From: Acanthosepion esculentum
Lineage: Eukaryota > Mollusca > Cephalopoda > Sepiida > Sepiidae
NCBI GenBank assembly: GCA_964036315.1
Contig: OZ038480.1
Coordinates: forward strand, 14,864,305-14,928,304
Length of the DNA: 64,000 bases
Direction of reading: 5' to 3'
The notes beneath the pieces were generated by a model. It did not search any database. It was not told the DNA's origin and saw nothing but the letters and a program-made list of their open reading frames with translations. The position numbers and the translations under genes were made by a program. Positions 1 through 11,990 of this stretch are shown here, one piece after another. The stretch's first letter is position 1, and every line of letters starts with the position of its first letter.

Positions 1-48
1 GTGTGTGTGTGTGTGCACGCACGCGCGTGTGTGTGTTTGTCTGTGTCT
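1..48. repeat. (GT)n/(GC)n microsatellite
   Basis: Alternating purine-pyrimidine run of GT with a short CACGCACGCGCG interruption, cut by the window edge. It is imperfect and probably old. Confidence 0.9.
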
Positions 49-146
49 ATATAAGTTGGTTTTAGCAGTGCATATATTTAGATATTGGCTTAGAACAAGG
101 TTATAACGGCAAACAAGTAATGGGATGTTGTATTCGTAGCACAAGC

Positions 147-210
<64 letters not shown>

Positions 211-221
211 TGAAAAGAGTG

Positions 222-270
<49 letters not shown>

Positions 271-281
271 TGAAAAGAGTG

Positions 282-338
<57 letters not shown>

Positions 339-349
339 TGAAAAGAGTG

Positions 350-394
<45 letters not shown>

Positions 395-405
395 TGAAAA
401 GAGTG

Positions 406-470
<65 letters not shown>

Positions 471-498
471 TACAGACAGACAGACAGACAGACAGACA
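147..498. repeat. (GATA)n array with internal spacer, ending in (CAGA)n
   Basis: GATA tetranucleotide array broken four times by the same 12-base spacer TGAAAAGAGTGA (near 211, 271, 339 and 395), then a CAGA run at 473-498. The spacers recur every 56 to 68 bases, so the array grew as a higher-order unit and not only by tetranucleotide slippage. The same spacer with one change (TGAAAAGAGTGG) reappears in the GATA array near 30719. The open frame across it (YLSI repeats) is an artefact. Confidence 0.95.
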
Positions 499-1785
<1,287 letters not shown>

Positions 1786-1967
1786 GCATACGCACATGTA
1801 ACCACGAAAAAAGTGACCTAAAAAGAAAAAATCAACTGTCAACTGCTGGTATCTCCTGACGAGTGTTCGGAGCGATTGCTTCATAGTTTGTCTACGCAAC
1901 TGCAGTTGAGATGTTGAAAATAACATCAATCATCTAACTGAGAAAGAATTTTTATATTTGTATTAAT

Positions 1968-1970
<3 letters not shown>

Positions 1971-2049
<79 letters not shown>
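1971..2049. repeat. (TA)n microsatellite
   Basis: About 40 TA units without interruption. The flanking 2050-2555 holds nothing recognisable. Confidence 0.95.
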
Positions 2050-2053
<4 letters not shown>

Positions 2054-2559
2054 TTTGAAAAAACACAAAGGTATTTTGCCATTTATGACACCTTCCGGCC
2101 AAGGCTTCATCGGAATGAAAACGTTGGCGTAGTTTACGATGAGAACAAAGAAAAGGACTATTCACAGAGTAATGATAAAAAGATCATGAGACAAAATTAT
2201 GAAACACGATTACAATATATTTATTGGTAAAATCATTTACGAATAAAAAATAAGTAAATAGTTCCAAGTGAGTATAAACTGGATGAAATAGTACTCACAA
2301 AAGATTAAGGGAGCGAATGTAATACCCCTTCTGTTTACACAGAGCCGGTTGATGTAATTTAATGTGGACCGCTTCAAGCAAACGGAAATGATGAGCGGAC
2401 CGGCCTCTGAGAAAAAGTGTGAAAGAATTGTTCACATATTTATTCGCACAGTCCAGGTTATCAAGGCCGAATCATTCACATGCTGAGTTACTTTCAATGG
2501 GTGACTCAAACAGCTCAATCTTATACTGGCAGGAAAACATAAATATATATATATATAGT

Positions 2560-2870
2560 CTTGCATTATTAGCCGTAATATTGTATTGTGAACAAACCCA
2601 CACTTCCTCCCCAGAGAGATCAACCGGAATAATTTTTTCAGGAGCAGATGTATTGTCATCCACAGACAGACTGTTTCGCTGTATCACAGCTCATCGGTGT
2701 GGCTAGATGTCCGGTTGCCTCTATCTAGGATCGAAACCGACTGAATTGGCGTCCGTCGGGGATTCTACCACTAAACCGTTGGCGCACTGCAGGGATGAAG
2801 GTGAATTTAAGCGAATTTATTTTTATATAAACACACTGTGACTGAGAGAACTCGATTCGATTTACCGAAG
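2560..2870 (-). repeat. SINE-containing repeat, copy 1 of a tandem pair
   Basis: The first of two adjacent direct copies of about 310 bases (second at 2874-3170). On the minus strand positions 2788 to 2728 resemble the 5' half of tRNA-Gly: an A-box-like TTTAGTGGTAGAATC and a B-box-like GGTTTCGATCC. It therefore carries a tRNA-derived SINE head. The cloverleaf is not intact, so this is not a tRNA gene. Confidence 0.7.
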
Positions 2871-2873
2871 AAT

Positions 2874-3170
2874 CTTGCATTATTAGCTGTCACAGTCACT
2901 GTTAACAAACCCATACTTCCTCCCCAGAGAGATCAACCGGAATAATTTTTTCAGGAGCAGATATATTGTCAACCACAGACAGTCTGTTTCGCTGTATCAC
3001 AGCTTATCCGTGTAACGACTCTACCTAGGATTGAAACCCGACTGAATTGGCGTCAGTCGGGGATTCTACCACTAAGCCGTTGGCGCACGACATGAACGAA
3101 GGTGAGTTTAAGCGTATTTATTTTCAGATAAACAGATAGTGACTGAGAGAACTCGATTCGATTTACCGAA
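2874..3170 (-). repeat. SINE-containing repeat, copy 2 of a tandem pair
   Basis: Second direct copy, same order and ends (CTTGCATTATTAGC to ATTTACCGAAG), with the tRNA-like head at 3028-3088 on the minus strand. The copies differ by scattered substitutions, so the duplication is not very recent. Confidence 0.7.
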
Positions 3171-3177
3171 GATGTGA

Positions 3178-3400
3178 CTGAGGGATATCAGGCCTAGTCT
3201 GTTACGTCCACTTTTTTCTTCGTCTGTAGTAAGATTGTCCAGCATTCACTGCCATACAAAATGATTGATATCACATAGCAGTTCAACACTCTTCTTTTTT
3301 CTAAAGAAATTCTCCTGTTTTTTAGTTCTATTTTTTAACTTTTGGAATGCATTTTTCGCTAATCCGATGCGTTGTTCGGATTTCGGTGTCACATACTCAT
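3178..3400 (-). pseudogene. LINE reverse transcriptase remnant
   Basis: The minus-strand translation gives, in two frames joined by a frameshift, RIGLAKNAFQKLKNRTKK followed by RVLNCYVISIILYGSECWTI. This is the region after the palm domain of RTE/CR1-like non-LTR retrotransposon ORF2 proteins, whose hallmark is LLYGSECWT. It is truncated on both sides and cannot make protein. Fragments at 7705 and 52245 carry the adjoining part of the same kind of LINE. Confidence 0.75.
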
Positions 3401-4138
3401 TGTAATTCACAGATAATAAAAAAAAGAAATCTAAAGAAAGCCATAACTGCCCACGTTCTGGAAGGACGTGGCTTCTTTTTTAAATTACATTCTTAGAATT
3501 TTGATTTTGCACAATTTTTTAGCATTCTGTAACGTTTTTATTTACTTATTTATTTTTCATTTTTCTTGTGGTTTGAAAGGGGAGATAATTCTTCAGACCC
3601 TATAAAAGAATTTTTTCAGTTTCTTTCTTACTGATGTCAACCCACTGGTGCACTAACAAAGTCCACGACAACAAAGTGTTAAAAATATCAACTCGCTCGG
3701 GAGAAGGAAAAACATCTTTCCAGCAAAATAAAGTATTTGCCTCACAGTAAGTGATTAAGCTTTGGGATGGTGGTGGGTGGCACAGGGCGAGTGACGAATT
3801 CAGACTGAGTCTGTCCGGTATACAATTCTTCTACCTCGTCACCCGCGTTCCTGTCTCATTCTCTTCTCTCCCAACCTGATCGTTGCTTCGGCCATGTTTA
3901 ATACCCAGTGAACGTGACGCGTTGTCTGCTTTGGGCGGCTTGATGCAAAGATCGGAGGCAGATTAAGAAGGATAATCTGCAAGAAACGGAGTTTGCAGGC
4001 GCCACGTTATCACAGCTTGCCAGCAACACCATCAGTCGGCGATGGTGTGATAGCAGCAGCCGGACCCACCCGCACCACACCAACGACAGGAATTACTCTA
4101 ATAACAGCACTGTGGAAGGAGGAAAGCGAGGAGGAAGT
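3400..4138. other. No gene; small hairpin near 3450
   Basis: A/T-rich sequence with one short stem, CCACGT at 3451 pairing with ACGTGG at about 3465. It could be a terminator-like fold or chance. Nothing else is recognised. Confidence 0.4.
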
Positions 4139-4870
4139 TGAAGGTGAGAAAGTGAAGAAAAAAAGAGAAAAGGAAAATGTGGAGAGAAAGAAGAGACGAA
4201 ATATTTCGAAAGAGAAACGAGAAGAAGAAGAAGAAGAAGAAGAAGAAGAAGAAGAAGAAGAAGAAGAAGAAGAAGAAGAAGAAGAAGAAGAAGAAGAAGG
4301 AGGAGGAGGAGGGGGAGAAGAAGAAGAAGAAGAAGAAGAAGAAGAAGAAGAAGAAGAAGAAGAAGAAGAAGAAGAAGAAGAAGAAGAAGAATATAGAAAG
4401 GGTAGAATGGTATGAGTAAAAATAGATAAAGAAAATGAGATAGAAAAAGAGTGCGTACATTAAAGAAGCCTAAATAAGAGATTGGGGAAGTGGAAAAGGA
4501 AGAAGATAAATAGGATAGAGAAGAAGAAAAGAATAAAGGAAAGAAAAAAAAGAGGGAGTAAAAAAAAAGAGTAAGATAACAGAATAAGGAAAGGACCAAG
4601 AAAATAAAAGATAAGATCATGTAGGAATCTTGAAAGTTAGAAAAGAAAATAGATACGAAAATATTTAAAAAGAAGAGAAATAAAAAAATATATATATATA
4701 TTTTTAAAAGCTAACACAGAACAGAGATAAGCAAAAAAAAAAGAGAGACCAATTTCAGAAGAATAAAAATCAAACAGGAAAGGGAAGGAAAAAGCAAATG
4801 AAGAGAATGAAAGTAAAAATAAAAAGATTTTAGATAAGTTAAGAGAGAGAAAGTGAAAAAGCATTTGAAT
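4139..4870. repeat. Polypurine tract with (GAA)n core
   Basis: About 730 bases that are almost entirely A and G on the plus strand. The core (about 4210-4391) is two (GAA)n runs separated by a GGAGGAGGAGGGGGA block. The poly-E, poly-K, poly-F and poly-L frames across it are artefacts of the triplet repeat. Confidence 0.95.
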
Positions 4871-5079
4871 CTGAGGAAAAACTACAACAAATGAAAGAAT
4901 TAAATTAATCGTCTGCTTCTCTCATTTTACAACCACCTTGCTACTGACACCTTCGCTATTTTCTCTCATTGCCCCTTCTCATCTCACCCACAAAGTCTTC
5001 CTCATCCCGCTCCCACTCGTTTCGGTGTTCTCTCACGTACTTGCTTACGCTCACACGTGACCATGATGTCCCACGCAAA
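4871..5079. other. No recognisable feature
   Basis: Pyrimidine-biased spacer between the purine tract and the next dispersed repeat. Confidence 0.4.
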
Positions 5080-5690
5080 TAAGTTCAGTTTACGCATGCG
5101 TCCAGCATCAGACTACTCAGACAGATATGTCATAATAGATAGCCATATTGGAGAATACATATCCTGTCACAAAGACGAACATTTGAACAAAATATAAGCA
5201 TAAAAATTTCATTTTACTGTTTTGATGGCATTAGGAGCGCTTAGTTTTAAATAATTTAATTAAAAAAAGATCGCTCTTGACTATATAGTGACGCTTGTTA
5301 TATCACAATTTTTTTTTTAATTTTGCAAAATTAACCTAGTTCATGATTGTAACAGTGATGATTGAATATAATAAGCAACTATATCTCATTATGAGATGTG
5401 ATTCCTACATTGAGCGAAAAACAAACCAACTGTAGTGTATTTCCGAGGGCGATTTGTTCCTTAAAAGTGACAAAAATGTTTCACTTTTTTAAGGCGGTCG
5501 ATAAGTGAATACTTTCAACAACGTGAAATGCAAGAGATCGTGAGGCAAGTGAAATAAACTCCGGCTATCTATATCAAAATCTGGTTTTCATCCAAAGGAG
5601 GTGATGCTATCCACTACATGGTTGGAAGAATAACCAAAACGATTGATTCAAACAAGTACTGTCCCCACTTAAGTGAAATGAAGGTCGCAG
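5080..5690. repeat. Dispersed repeat R1, uninterrupted copy
   Basis: Segments such as AACGATTGATTCAAACAAGT (5638-5657) and the block near 5420 recur in the same order at 24690-24850 and 25736-25890, where a transposon splits them. No ORF or terminal repeat is obvious, so the class is unknown. Confidence 0.55.
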
Positions 5691-5848
5691 AGAAAGAAAA
5701 GTGTGTTTTCCTTTTTCACGCATAAAATTCCATTTGAATAACGCGAGGTTTGGTTTCGTTTGGTTTGGTTTGAGTATTGTGTTTTGTTGGTTTTGGATGA
5801 TTTTATGGTTTGGCTTGGTTTGGTATGGTTTTGGGTGTTATGTCGGTT

Positions 5849-6000
5849 CTGGATGTGCAGGTGGTGTAATGGACAGCGGCTCGGAATGAGAAATCGGAGA
5901 ACCGAGTTCGAATTCCAGTCAGGTTCGTTACATTTACACTTGGGAGAGGTATAAATGTATCTCTTCTCTCTCTCTCTCTCTCTCTCCAGCTATGGGTTAA
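5849..6000 (+). repeat. tRNA-derived SINE with (CT)n
   Basis: A-box-like TGGTGTAATGGACAGCGG and B-box-like GAGTTCGAATTCC at tRNA-like spacing, then a (CT)n run at about 5963-5988 and a short tail CCAGCTATGGGTTAAAT. The tail recurs at about 48300-48320. This fits a pol III SINE. The sequence before it (5745-5848) is a degenerate GGTTTGGTTT run. Confidence 0.7.
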
Positions 6001-6409
6001 ATAGTAAGACTTGAATCTGAAATATTAACTTGTAACAAATTATTCTTACTATGCAAAATATATTTCGGCTTTAAATAAATCACAAAGGTTTGATAAGCCG
6101 TAGAAAACAAATCAATTTTTCTTGATTGTTTTGGAAGTGGTTTCCTTCGGATTTACTATTTATTTACGGAATTATTCAATGGAAAGAAAAAAGAAAATTA
6201 TCAAAAAGACTACCGAAGACAGCGGTTCCTTACCGATGAAGATAGAGTTTTCTGAATATGAATTACAAAATTGCCAGAAATATAACAGGATATATTGGGA
6301 TAAAACCGTAAATAAATATTAAACTGAGTCGTAAATAATTTCAGTTTTTGTTTATCAGATTTATTCTTCAAAAAATAAAGTAAAATTCCATTTTATTCAA
6401 TTATTTATT
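6001..6409. other. No recognisable feature
   Basis: AT-rich. A 66-codon ORF at 6122-6322 has no family resemblance that I can see. Confidence 0.4.
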
Positions 6410-6690
6410 CACCGTTATTTACAGCGAAATGTTGCCACTCATCACGCAGCTTTTCGATGTCTTTTGAACAAAATTCTGCAAATTTTGATGTGAAAAATTT
6501 TTTCGACAAATCCTTGATCCTGGTTAGAGAATATTTTACACATCAAAGTCTTTTAAAGCGATTGAATAATCAGTTGATATAAAGTCAAGTGAATATGGTG
6601 GGTGAGGCAGAACAGAACAAACAAGCTTCAAGCTATTTTCCGATATTATTGTTGCTATATGAAACCTTGCGTTATCATGAGGGGGACATC
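6410..6690 (-). pseudogene. Mariner transposase C-terminal remnant
   Basis: The minus strand reads HDNARFHIATIISENSLKLV then LPHPPYSLDFISTDYSI, matching the mariner blocks HDNARPH and LPHPPYSPDLAPSDY. These contain the second and third catalytic aspartates of the DD34D triad. Stops interrupt the rest. The N-terminal half is absent. Confidence 0.75.
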
Positions 6691-6737
6691 ATTTTTCTTT
6701 TAATCCACTGTGTATGCTGCCACAATTAAGGTACACT

Positions 6738-6813
6738 GCTGGTCAAAATTTTACCAAACTAACCGTATGGTGAAAGAAAGGTAAATACGGCGGTTGTTTC
6801 AATTAATTTGCAC
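6738..6813. mobile_element. Terminal fragment of the Tc1-like short-element family
   Basis: About 75 bases (ACCGTATGGTGAAAGAAAGG through TTTGCACAAGGGTGT) identical in layout to the ends of the elements at 7923-8517, 58062-58605 and 58955-59539. Only one end is present. Confidence 0.7.
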
Positions 6814-6821
6814 AAGGGTGT

Positions 6822-7605
6822 TATGGAGGAGTACCATAAAACTATTTAAGTATCACTTCGTACAGTAAATACGAATTATATTGTTTAGGTCATAATTAAT
6901 TTTCGTTTTGCGTCGATGGTGAGATATTATTGGGGCGACCGCTTGATTTTTTAGAAGCATACGCATCCAGATTTTTAATGAAGTGAGCAATGGCAGTTCT
7001 GCTACGGCCAATTTCATTTGCCATGGCTCGTTGCGAAAGGCCACGTCTTTGAAGTTCAACAATCCTGCCCTGTTCAAACTTTATTAAAATTTTACCCTTA
7101 GCCATTTTAAAATCTGAAATTTAATGCTGGAAATGAGCTAAGTAGATATCTACACGCCTAAAGCTATGAGCACAATGATTGGTTCTAACATTTTTGTCCA
7201 ATAATTTTTTTTTCACACGGGATCTTATCTTTATGACCAATCAAAAAAAATACTTTTTAAATCTTTGTTTAAATTAATCAATTAAAAGCTTAAAATTTGC
7301 ATTTGTTTGTTGATTAACGACGTTTTCTAATTAAATGTAAATGTTTCGCAAATATATTTCGATTAAAATAACAATATTTTTATATTTTTTAAACCTTTTT
7401 TTATCTGGTCTTAGGATTTTGGCCAGTAGTGTATGCTAGTGTAGTCGCAGTTTATTCTTGACGTATGATTAATAGTTAGAATGATACATCCGCCATAAAA
7501 AATTTTTTCCTCAAAACGAAAATTAATTATGACCTAAACTATATCATTCGTATTTACTGTACGAAGTGATACTTAATAAATGAATTTATGGTACTCCTCC
7601 TGTAG
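6822..7605 (-). mobile_element. Tc1-like DNA-binding domain between inverted repeats
   Basis: Inverted repeats of about 85 bases lie at 6824-6908 and 7515-7603 (GAGGAGTACCATAAA inward). Between them a 69-codon minus-strand ORF (6896-7105) starts MAKGKILIKFEQGRIVELQR and contains GLSQRAMANEIGRSRTAI, the helix-turn-helix of Tc1/mariner transposases, then a GRP hinge. The catalytic domain is missing. A TIR-like TGGCCAGTAGTGTA at 7420-7433 mirrors TACACTGCTGGTCA at 6730. It is a truncated composite; exact element borders are uncertain. Confidence 0.65.
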
Positions 7606-7704
7606 CAAGATGGTTACTAACTCCATCATGGAGACGACTTTTCTATTATCGGGAATTCAATACTATCTATTTTCCATTCTTATTGTCTCGTATTGTCTAG
7701 AGCG

Positions 7705-7922
7705 TATCTCTACAGATGGCTTCTGAGCATACCATGGACTGAACATGTAAGCAATGACGAAGATTCGGAGAAAATGGAAACAATAAGAAAACGTATACTT
7801 AACATCAGAAAGAGACAGTTGAAATTTCTTGGGAAAATAATGAGCAAAGAGGACTTAGAAAATCTGACACTCATATGGCTTAATGAAGGCAAGAGGGACA
7901 GAGGAAAGAAGTACGTAACCTA
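7705..7922 (+). pseudogene. LINE reverse transcriptase C-terminus, 5' part
   Basis: Translates as a LINE ORF2 tail: LLSIPWTEHVSNDEDSEKM, then LKFLGKIMSKEDLENLTL and GKRDRGKKYVTY. These are conserved blocks downstream of the RT palm in mollusc RTE-like LINEs. It is cut at VTY by the element at 7923-8517 and resumes at 8518 as YLRRLCKWLAEQALED in the same frame once the insertion is removed. Confidence 0.8.
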
Positions 7923-8517
7923 CGCCCTTGTGTAAATTAATTGAAACGACCGCTTTTGTTTCCTTTTTTTCACCATACGGTTAGTTTTCGACCCATTTGA
8001 ATGACAGGGTGTAATCGATTTCTATTTTTTCTCAGATTAGGTGATTTGCAGTGGTGTAAAGTAATATGAATCTATTTTCGGGATGTATGATGAAATTTGA
8101 TTGGCCTTGAAAAATATTACGTCATCCGTGATTGCATCAGATTTTTATCCCGCCCAGACACTACTGTTTCAACTGTCGATTAGTTGTCCTAAGGCCATTG
8201 ACTGCGATTGACGTTACTCCAAGGAAGCGTACGAAAATTGCAGCGCTGCATGAACACACTGACAAGCATTACCAGTGAGCAAATCAATGTACTAACGATT
8301 GGCTTGGAAATCAAGAATCTGTGGTCAATCTGCAAGGAACGACTTCTTGGAATGGACATACGAAGTACTAACTTGTGCACTGGGTCATGTTTCATTGGAA
8401 AAATACGAAAAAAAGGTAAATAACTGATTTATTCGTTTTGTTTCAATTAATTTGCACAAGGGTGTCGGTGATCATGGCTCTCTACATCTTCCTGTATAAT
8501 TAATTTGCAGAAGGGTG
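7923..8517 (+). mobile_element. Non-autonomous Tc1-derived element inside a LINE
   Basis: A 595-base element with ends CGCCCTTGTGTAAATTAATT and AATTAATTTGCAGAAGGGTG, flanked by TA at 7921-7922 and 8518-8519. Removing it restores the LINE frame, which fixes the borders. It keeps a decayed transposase tail (KNLWSICKERLLGMDI near 8318-8365, compare ENLWSIVKRRL of Tc1). The 3' end has two TIR copies (about 8438-8466 and 8497-8517) separated by about 30 bases that match LINE sequence in reverse. Confidence 0.85.
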
Positions 8518-8660
8518 TACCTAAGGCGTTTGTGTAAATGGTTAGCAGAACAAGCATTAGAAGACAATACCGAAAAGACAAAATTTACTAAGAGCTACAA
8601 AGGACAGGAAATTGTGGAGAGCCATGACCGTCGACGTGATAAAGAGACACGACATATAAA
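8518..8660 (+). pseudogene. LINE reverse transcriptase C-terminus, 3' part
   Basis: Continues the LINE tail as YLRRLCKWLAEQALED, then GQEIVESHDRRRDKETRHIK, up to a (CT)n run. The conserved LCKWMAEQGL block of related LINEs is recognisable. It is a decayed copy with no upstream RT. Confidence 0.8.
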
Positions 8661-8665
8661 GGAAT

Positions 8666-8668
<3 letters not shown>

Positions 8669-8742
<74 letters not shown>

Positions 8743-8810
8743 CTCTCTCGTGTCAGTGTTTGTGCGTGTGTTTATGTGTCAGTGTATGTGTGCGTGCATA
8801 ATGTCCATTT
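8669..8810. repeat. (CT)n then GT-rich tract
   Basis: About 35 CT units at 8669-8738, then a degenerate GT-rich stretch to about 8800. It sits at the 3' end of the LINE copy and may have grown from its tail. 8811-9239 holds nothing recognisable. Confidence 0.9.
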
Positions 8811-9239
8811 CGAACGTGGCCACTACTTCTTGCCATTTGTAGCTTTGATTAATTGCCCCTGGGGACGTATTGGCTTCTGAAACTGATAATTTACGATATA
8901 AATTCAAAAACCTGTACGACGTGGGTGTTGAAAATTTCACTTAATTAGATTTTTTTAAGCAGTCGACCCGTGATATTTTCACCACATACGTTATTTGTTC
9001 TCCTGTAACATCGACGCATTTACAAAGTCCCACTATCGAATTATCTGCTTATGGGCTCAGAATCTTTTTTATGTGAAGACTGCATTTTAAAAAAAAATTC
9101 TTATACAGACTACGGAAACAGCAGATAGACTGAGACGAACGTTTCATTGTTGATATCTTGTTATAGATGACAACATTTTTAATAAAAGTGGAAACAATTT
9201 TAACAACCGTAAAATAAATATGAGAAAACTCCTTGGTAT

Positions 9240-9601
9240 TTTCTATTGGTAACAAATAAAACAATGAGTTTGTGTGAAAAATGGTTGAGACACCAGGAAC
9301 CTCTTTTCGCCGCTGTCAAATGGAGAAAAATGGCGTGGTTTGGAGACATTACAAGGCACGACAGCCTGTGCAAAACCACCATGCAAGGCACAGTTGAAGA
9401 TGGACGTAAGAGAGGACGCCATAGCAAAAACTGGTTGGACAATGTCAAACAATGGACAGGTATGACTGCACGAGAATTACTGATGGCTGCCTTTAATAGA
9501 TCTTTGTGGAAAAGAGATAGTGGGGCGTCTGCATTCGGATCCGCCTTACGATTACAAAAGTCAAGCGAATAATGATGATGACGATGATGATGATGATGAA
9601 A
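9240..9601 (+). pseudogene. LINE ORF2 C-terminus with (GAT)n tail
   Basis: Open over 108 codons (9246-9572). WRKMAWFGDITRHDSLCKTT, then GRKRGRHSKNWLDNVKQW and ELLMAAFNRSLWKRDS are the extreme C-terminal blocks of mollusc and cnidarian RTE-like ORF2 proteins. It ends at a stop followed by a (GAT)n run (9573-9601), the usual short-repeat tail of this LINE class. The copy is 5'-truncated to about 360 bases, typical of incomplete reverse transcription. A different LINE from the one at 7705. Confidence 0.8.
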
Positions 9602-9774
9602 ATAAATATGTTTCGTGTACTGTACTGTTAATTAGAACTATCTTAAAATGTGGAAGTGTATAGTTGTCATAAGAGTTGTTTCGACGTGAAAGTATACTTC
9701 AGATCAGTATGATTTCTCATCAGCAACTTGACTGCTCGTTTCCGAACATGGCAATTGTTACAGCATGTGGTGGT

Positions 9775-10060
9775 CACGGCCAGAATGGTCAGCTATTGGC
9801 CGGTGTGCCTCGTGGGCGTGGTATTCTGACAGTGTTGGATTCATGATTGTCTGGCTTTTGGCTATAAGTCCAAAACGGCGCGATTTCACCAGAGGGCCGC
9901 AAACATTTTAAAGCGTCGATACGCTTTCCACACCCAGGTTTTAGAGACTGACTAAGACTACGCGTGGAAGGAAGCTAAGCCGACGTTCAACATGCGTTTC
10001 CGTGACGTCATTCCTCCCGCTGCCTCTAGGACCCAAGCTGCCACGTCTCTCCCTAATAAA
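9775..10060. repeat. Dispersed repeat R2, copy 1
   Basis: GCCGGTGTGCCTCGTGGGCG through CGTGACGTCATTC, then CCTAATAAAG. It recurs at 10905-11125, and its 3' part again at 11125-11225. Identity is moderate with a shared order. It ends in a polyadenylation-like AATAAA, so it may be the 3' part of a retroposon of unknown class. Confidence 0.55.
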
Positions 10061-10900
10061 GTCTCGTTATAAAATAATACGTCAAATGCGTTGGTTGGTT
10101 GCCCACTATAACGAGTCTCACAACAATTTTGACATAAAAAAACGCTTCTCTGATCTGTAAGCGATCTGAGATTGCAAAGGAAATATTTGTCGCATATTAT
10201 TTCCACAACGCAGAGAATAAATCACTAAGTTCAGATTCGAACATCGGGGGCATAAAGAAATGCAGAAAACTCGATTCGCAGGTACTATCTCACAAATCAC
10301 AATGCACGCAACCAGTTAGAAAAATAACTCACTCTCAGACGAACGCAGCAGCCAAAATACCCGAGTTTTTTCTCCCCGATTCGAAAACACCAACTGCTTT
10401 TATCGGCCGAGAATTTTTTCCATTCGTCGACAACTGAGAGAGGACGCCCAATTTTTGCATATCAAAATACTTTTATAGCCACTCCTGCGATGGACTTGTT
10501 TTTTAATTTACATATTCCGTCTTCAGCATATCATGCGGAATACGTGCCTTTATATTTTTTTGGTAAGTAATTTTCTTTTTCGCCACATTTTCCGTCGGAG
10601 GATACACGCGACGCGCTGTCGCTTGGTTTGACGAGGTAAGTCACCGTTTTCTTCGCTATATGATCAAAAGAGAAAAAATAACTTAAATGATTGTGGTTCT
10701 TCAAAGCGGTTTATTTTATTATCAATGACTTGCCATGACGACTTGATAATTTCTCGTCTGTGAAACTCTCTTCTGATTTCTTGCTTCTATGCCACCTACG
10801 ATCCTCAACATTTTAAATGCAACGTCTTTTGTATTCCTGAAAACTGTTCTTTTATTTTCCGTTCTCCTTACTAACGTTTTCTCATTTGCGAAGGTCAGGG
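10061..10900. other. No recognisable feature
   Basis: Unique-looking sequence, slightly less AT-rich than average. ORFs of 60 to 109 codons on the minus strand show no recognisable motif. Confidence 0.4.
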
Positions 10901-10904
10901 CTAT

Positions 10905-11225
10905 AATTGTCAGCGATTGGCCGGCGTGCCTCGTGGATGTGGTATTCTGACAATGATGGATTGCCTTTGTCTGAGTTTTGGAGATAAGTCCAAAACCGCG
11001 CGAATTCAACAGAGGGTCGCAAGAATTCTGAAGGGTCGATATGCCTCCCACACTCAGGTTAGAGCCCGGCAGGACGCTGAGCCAACGTGCGACATGCTTT
11101 CCCGTGACGTCACTTATATGCCTCCCACAATCAGATTAGCGACTGGTTAAGACCACCCGCGGAGGGACGTTGAAAGAACATACGACATGCGTTCCTGTGA
11201 CGTCACACTCTCTCCTAATAAAACG
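10905..11225. repeat. Dispersed repeat R2, copies 2 and 3
   Basis: Copy 2 (10905-11125) matches 9775-10010 in the same orientation. Copy 3 (11125-11225) repeats only the end (GCGTTCCTGTGACGTCAC, then CCTAATAAAACG). Three copies within 1.5 kb suggest local duplication. Confidence 0.55.
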
Positions 11226-11399
11226 AATGAGAAAAAGAGATGCTCCTTTTCGTTGTCATCATTTTATGAAGTAGCGGGGGGACCCAGAAACGAGACAGAA
11301 CACAAAACCATCTACTCAAGCCCATTTGCATTTCTTAATCAACTACAGAGTCAACCTGTGGTGTATATTACAACTAGAGTGAGCAGACCTTACTTAAAA

Positions 11400-11990
11400 T
11401 GTCTGTCTATATCTATGAGACGAGGTATTGTGACTATTTAAATAAATCGGACTGTTGTCCTCATTTTTATTGCCATATTCACGACGTTTCGTCCGTTGCA
11501 CGACCCAGCCTTCTTCAGGATCTGTCTATATTTCTGAGATAAGGTATTGTAACTATGTATACTATTTATATCGTTCGGACTATTGTCCTCACCTTTATTG
11601 TCATAATTACGTTTCGTCCGTTGTATGCCCCGGCCTTCTTCAGGATCTGTCTATATTTCCGAAATGAGATATTATAACTATTTGAACTATTTACATAGTT
11701 CGGACTGTTGTCCTCATCTTTAGTGTCATATTCCCGATGTTTCAGCTGTTGTACGCTGTGACCTGCTTCAGGGCATATACGTTGGAATTTCAAATTTATT
11801 TAGTCCGCAGGGCTCGATTGTTCGTGCCATGCCTTTTTTGGATATCTCAGTTTTAGTTTATTCCCTTTAGTTACCCAACCCTTCAAGTTTTTGTTCACCC
11901 TGCTCGAGACAGGTATTGAACTCACAACACTTACGGTCAAGTCACATTTGGGATTACTTGAACCAACGATTTTATCCACAAGGGTTCGGT
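11400..11990 (-). repeat. Penelope-like terminal repeat with three tandem hairpin monomers
   Basis: Read on the minus strand: a tRNA-like stretch (about 11990-11920), then three monomers of about 126 bases, each starting CCTGAAG and containing a hairpin followed by GAAAC. Hairpin cores are at 11737-11772, 11610-11644 and 11485-11519. In the last two, CTGAAGA precedes a short stem and then GAAACG. The same unit follows Penelope GIY-YIG remnants at about 34.3 and 47.6 kb, which is why I assign it to that class. Confidence 0.65.

Noticed and set aside
3993..4620. Poly-Glu, poly-Lys, poly-Phe and poly-Leu ORFs
   Set aside because: All four frames come from the same (GAA)n tract. No coding context on either side.
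5745..5850. Telomere-like or G-quadruplex GGTTTGGTTT run
   Set aside because: The repeats are irregular and G-runs are only two long. Nothing else supports a telomeric or quadruplex role.
9246..9572. Intact 108-residue host protein
   Set aside because: The sequence is the conserved C-terminus of a LINE ORF2, with a (GAT)n tail directly after the stop.
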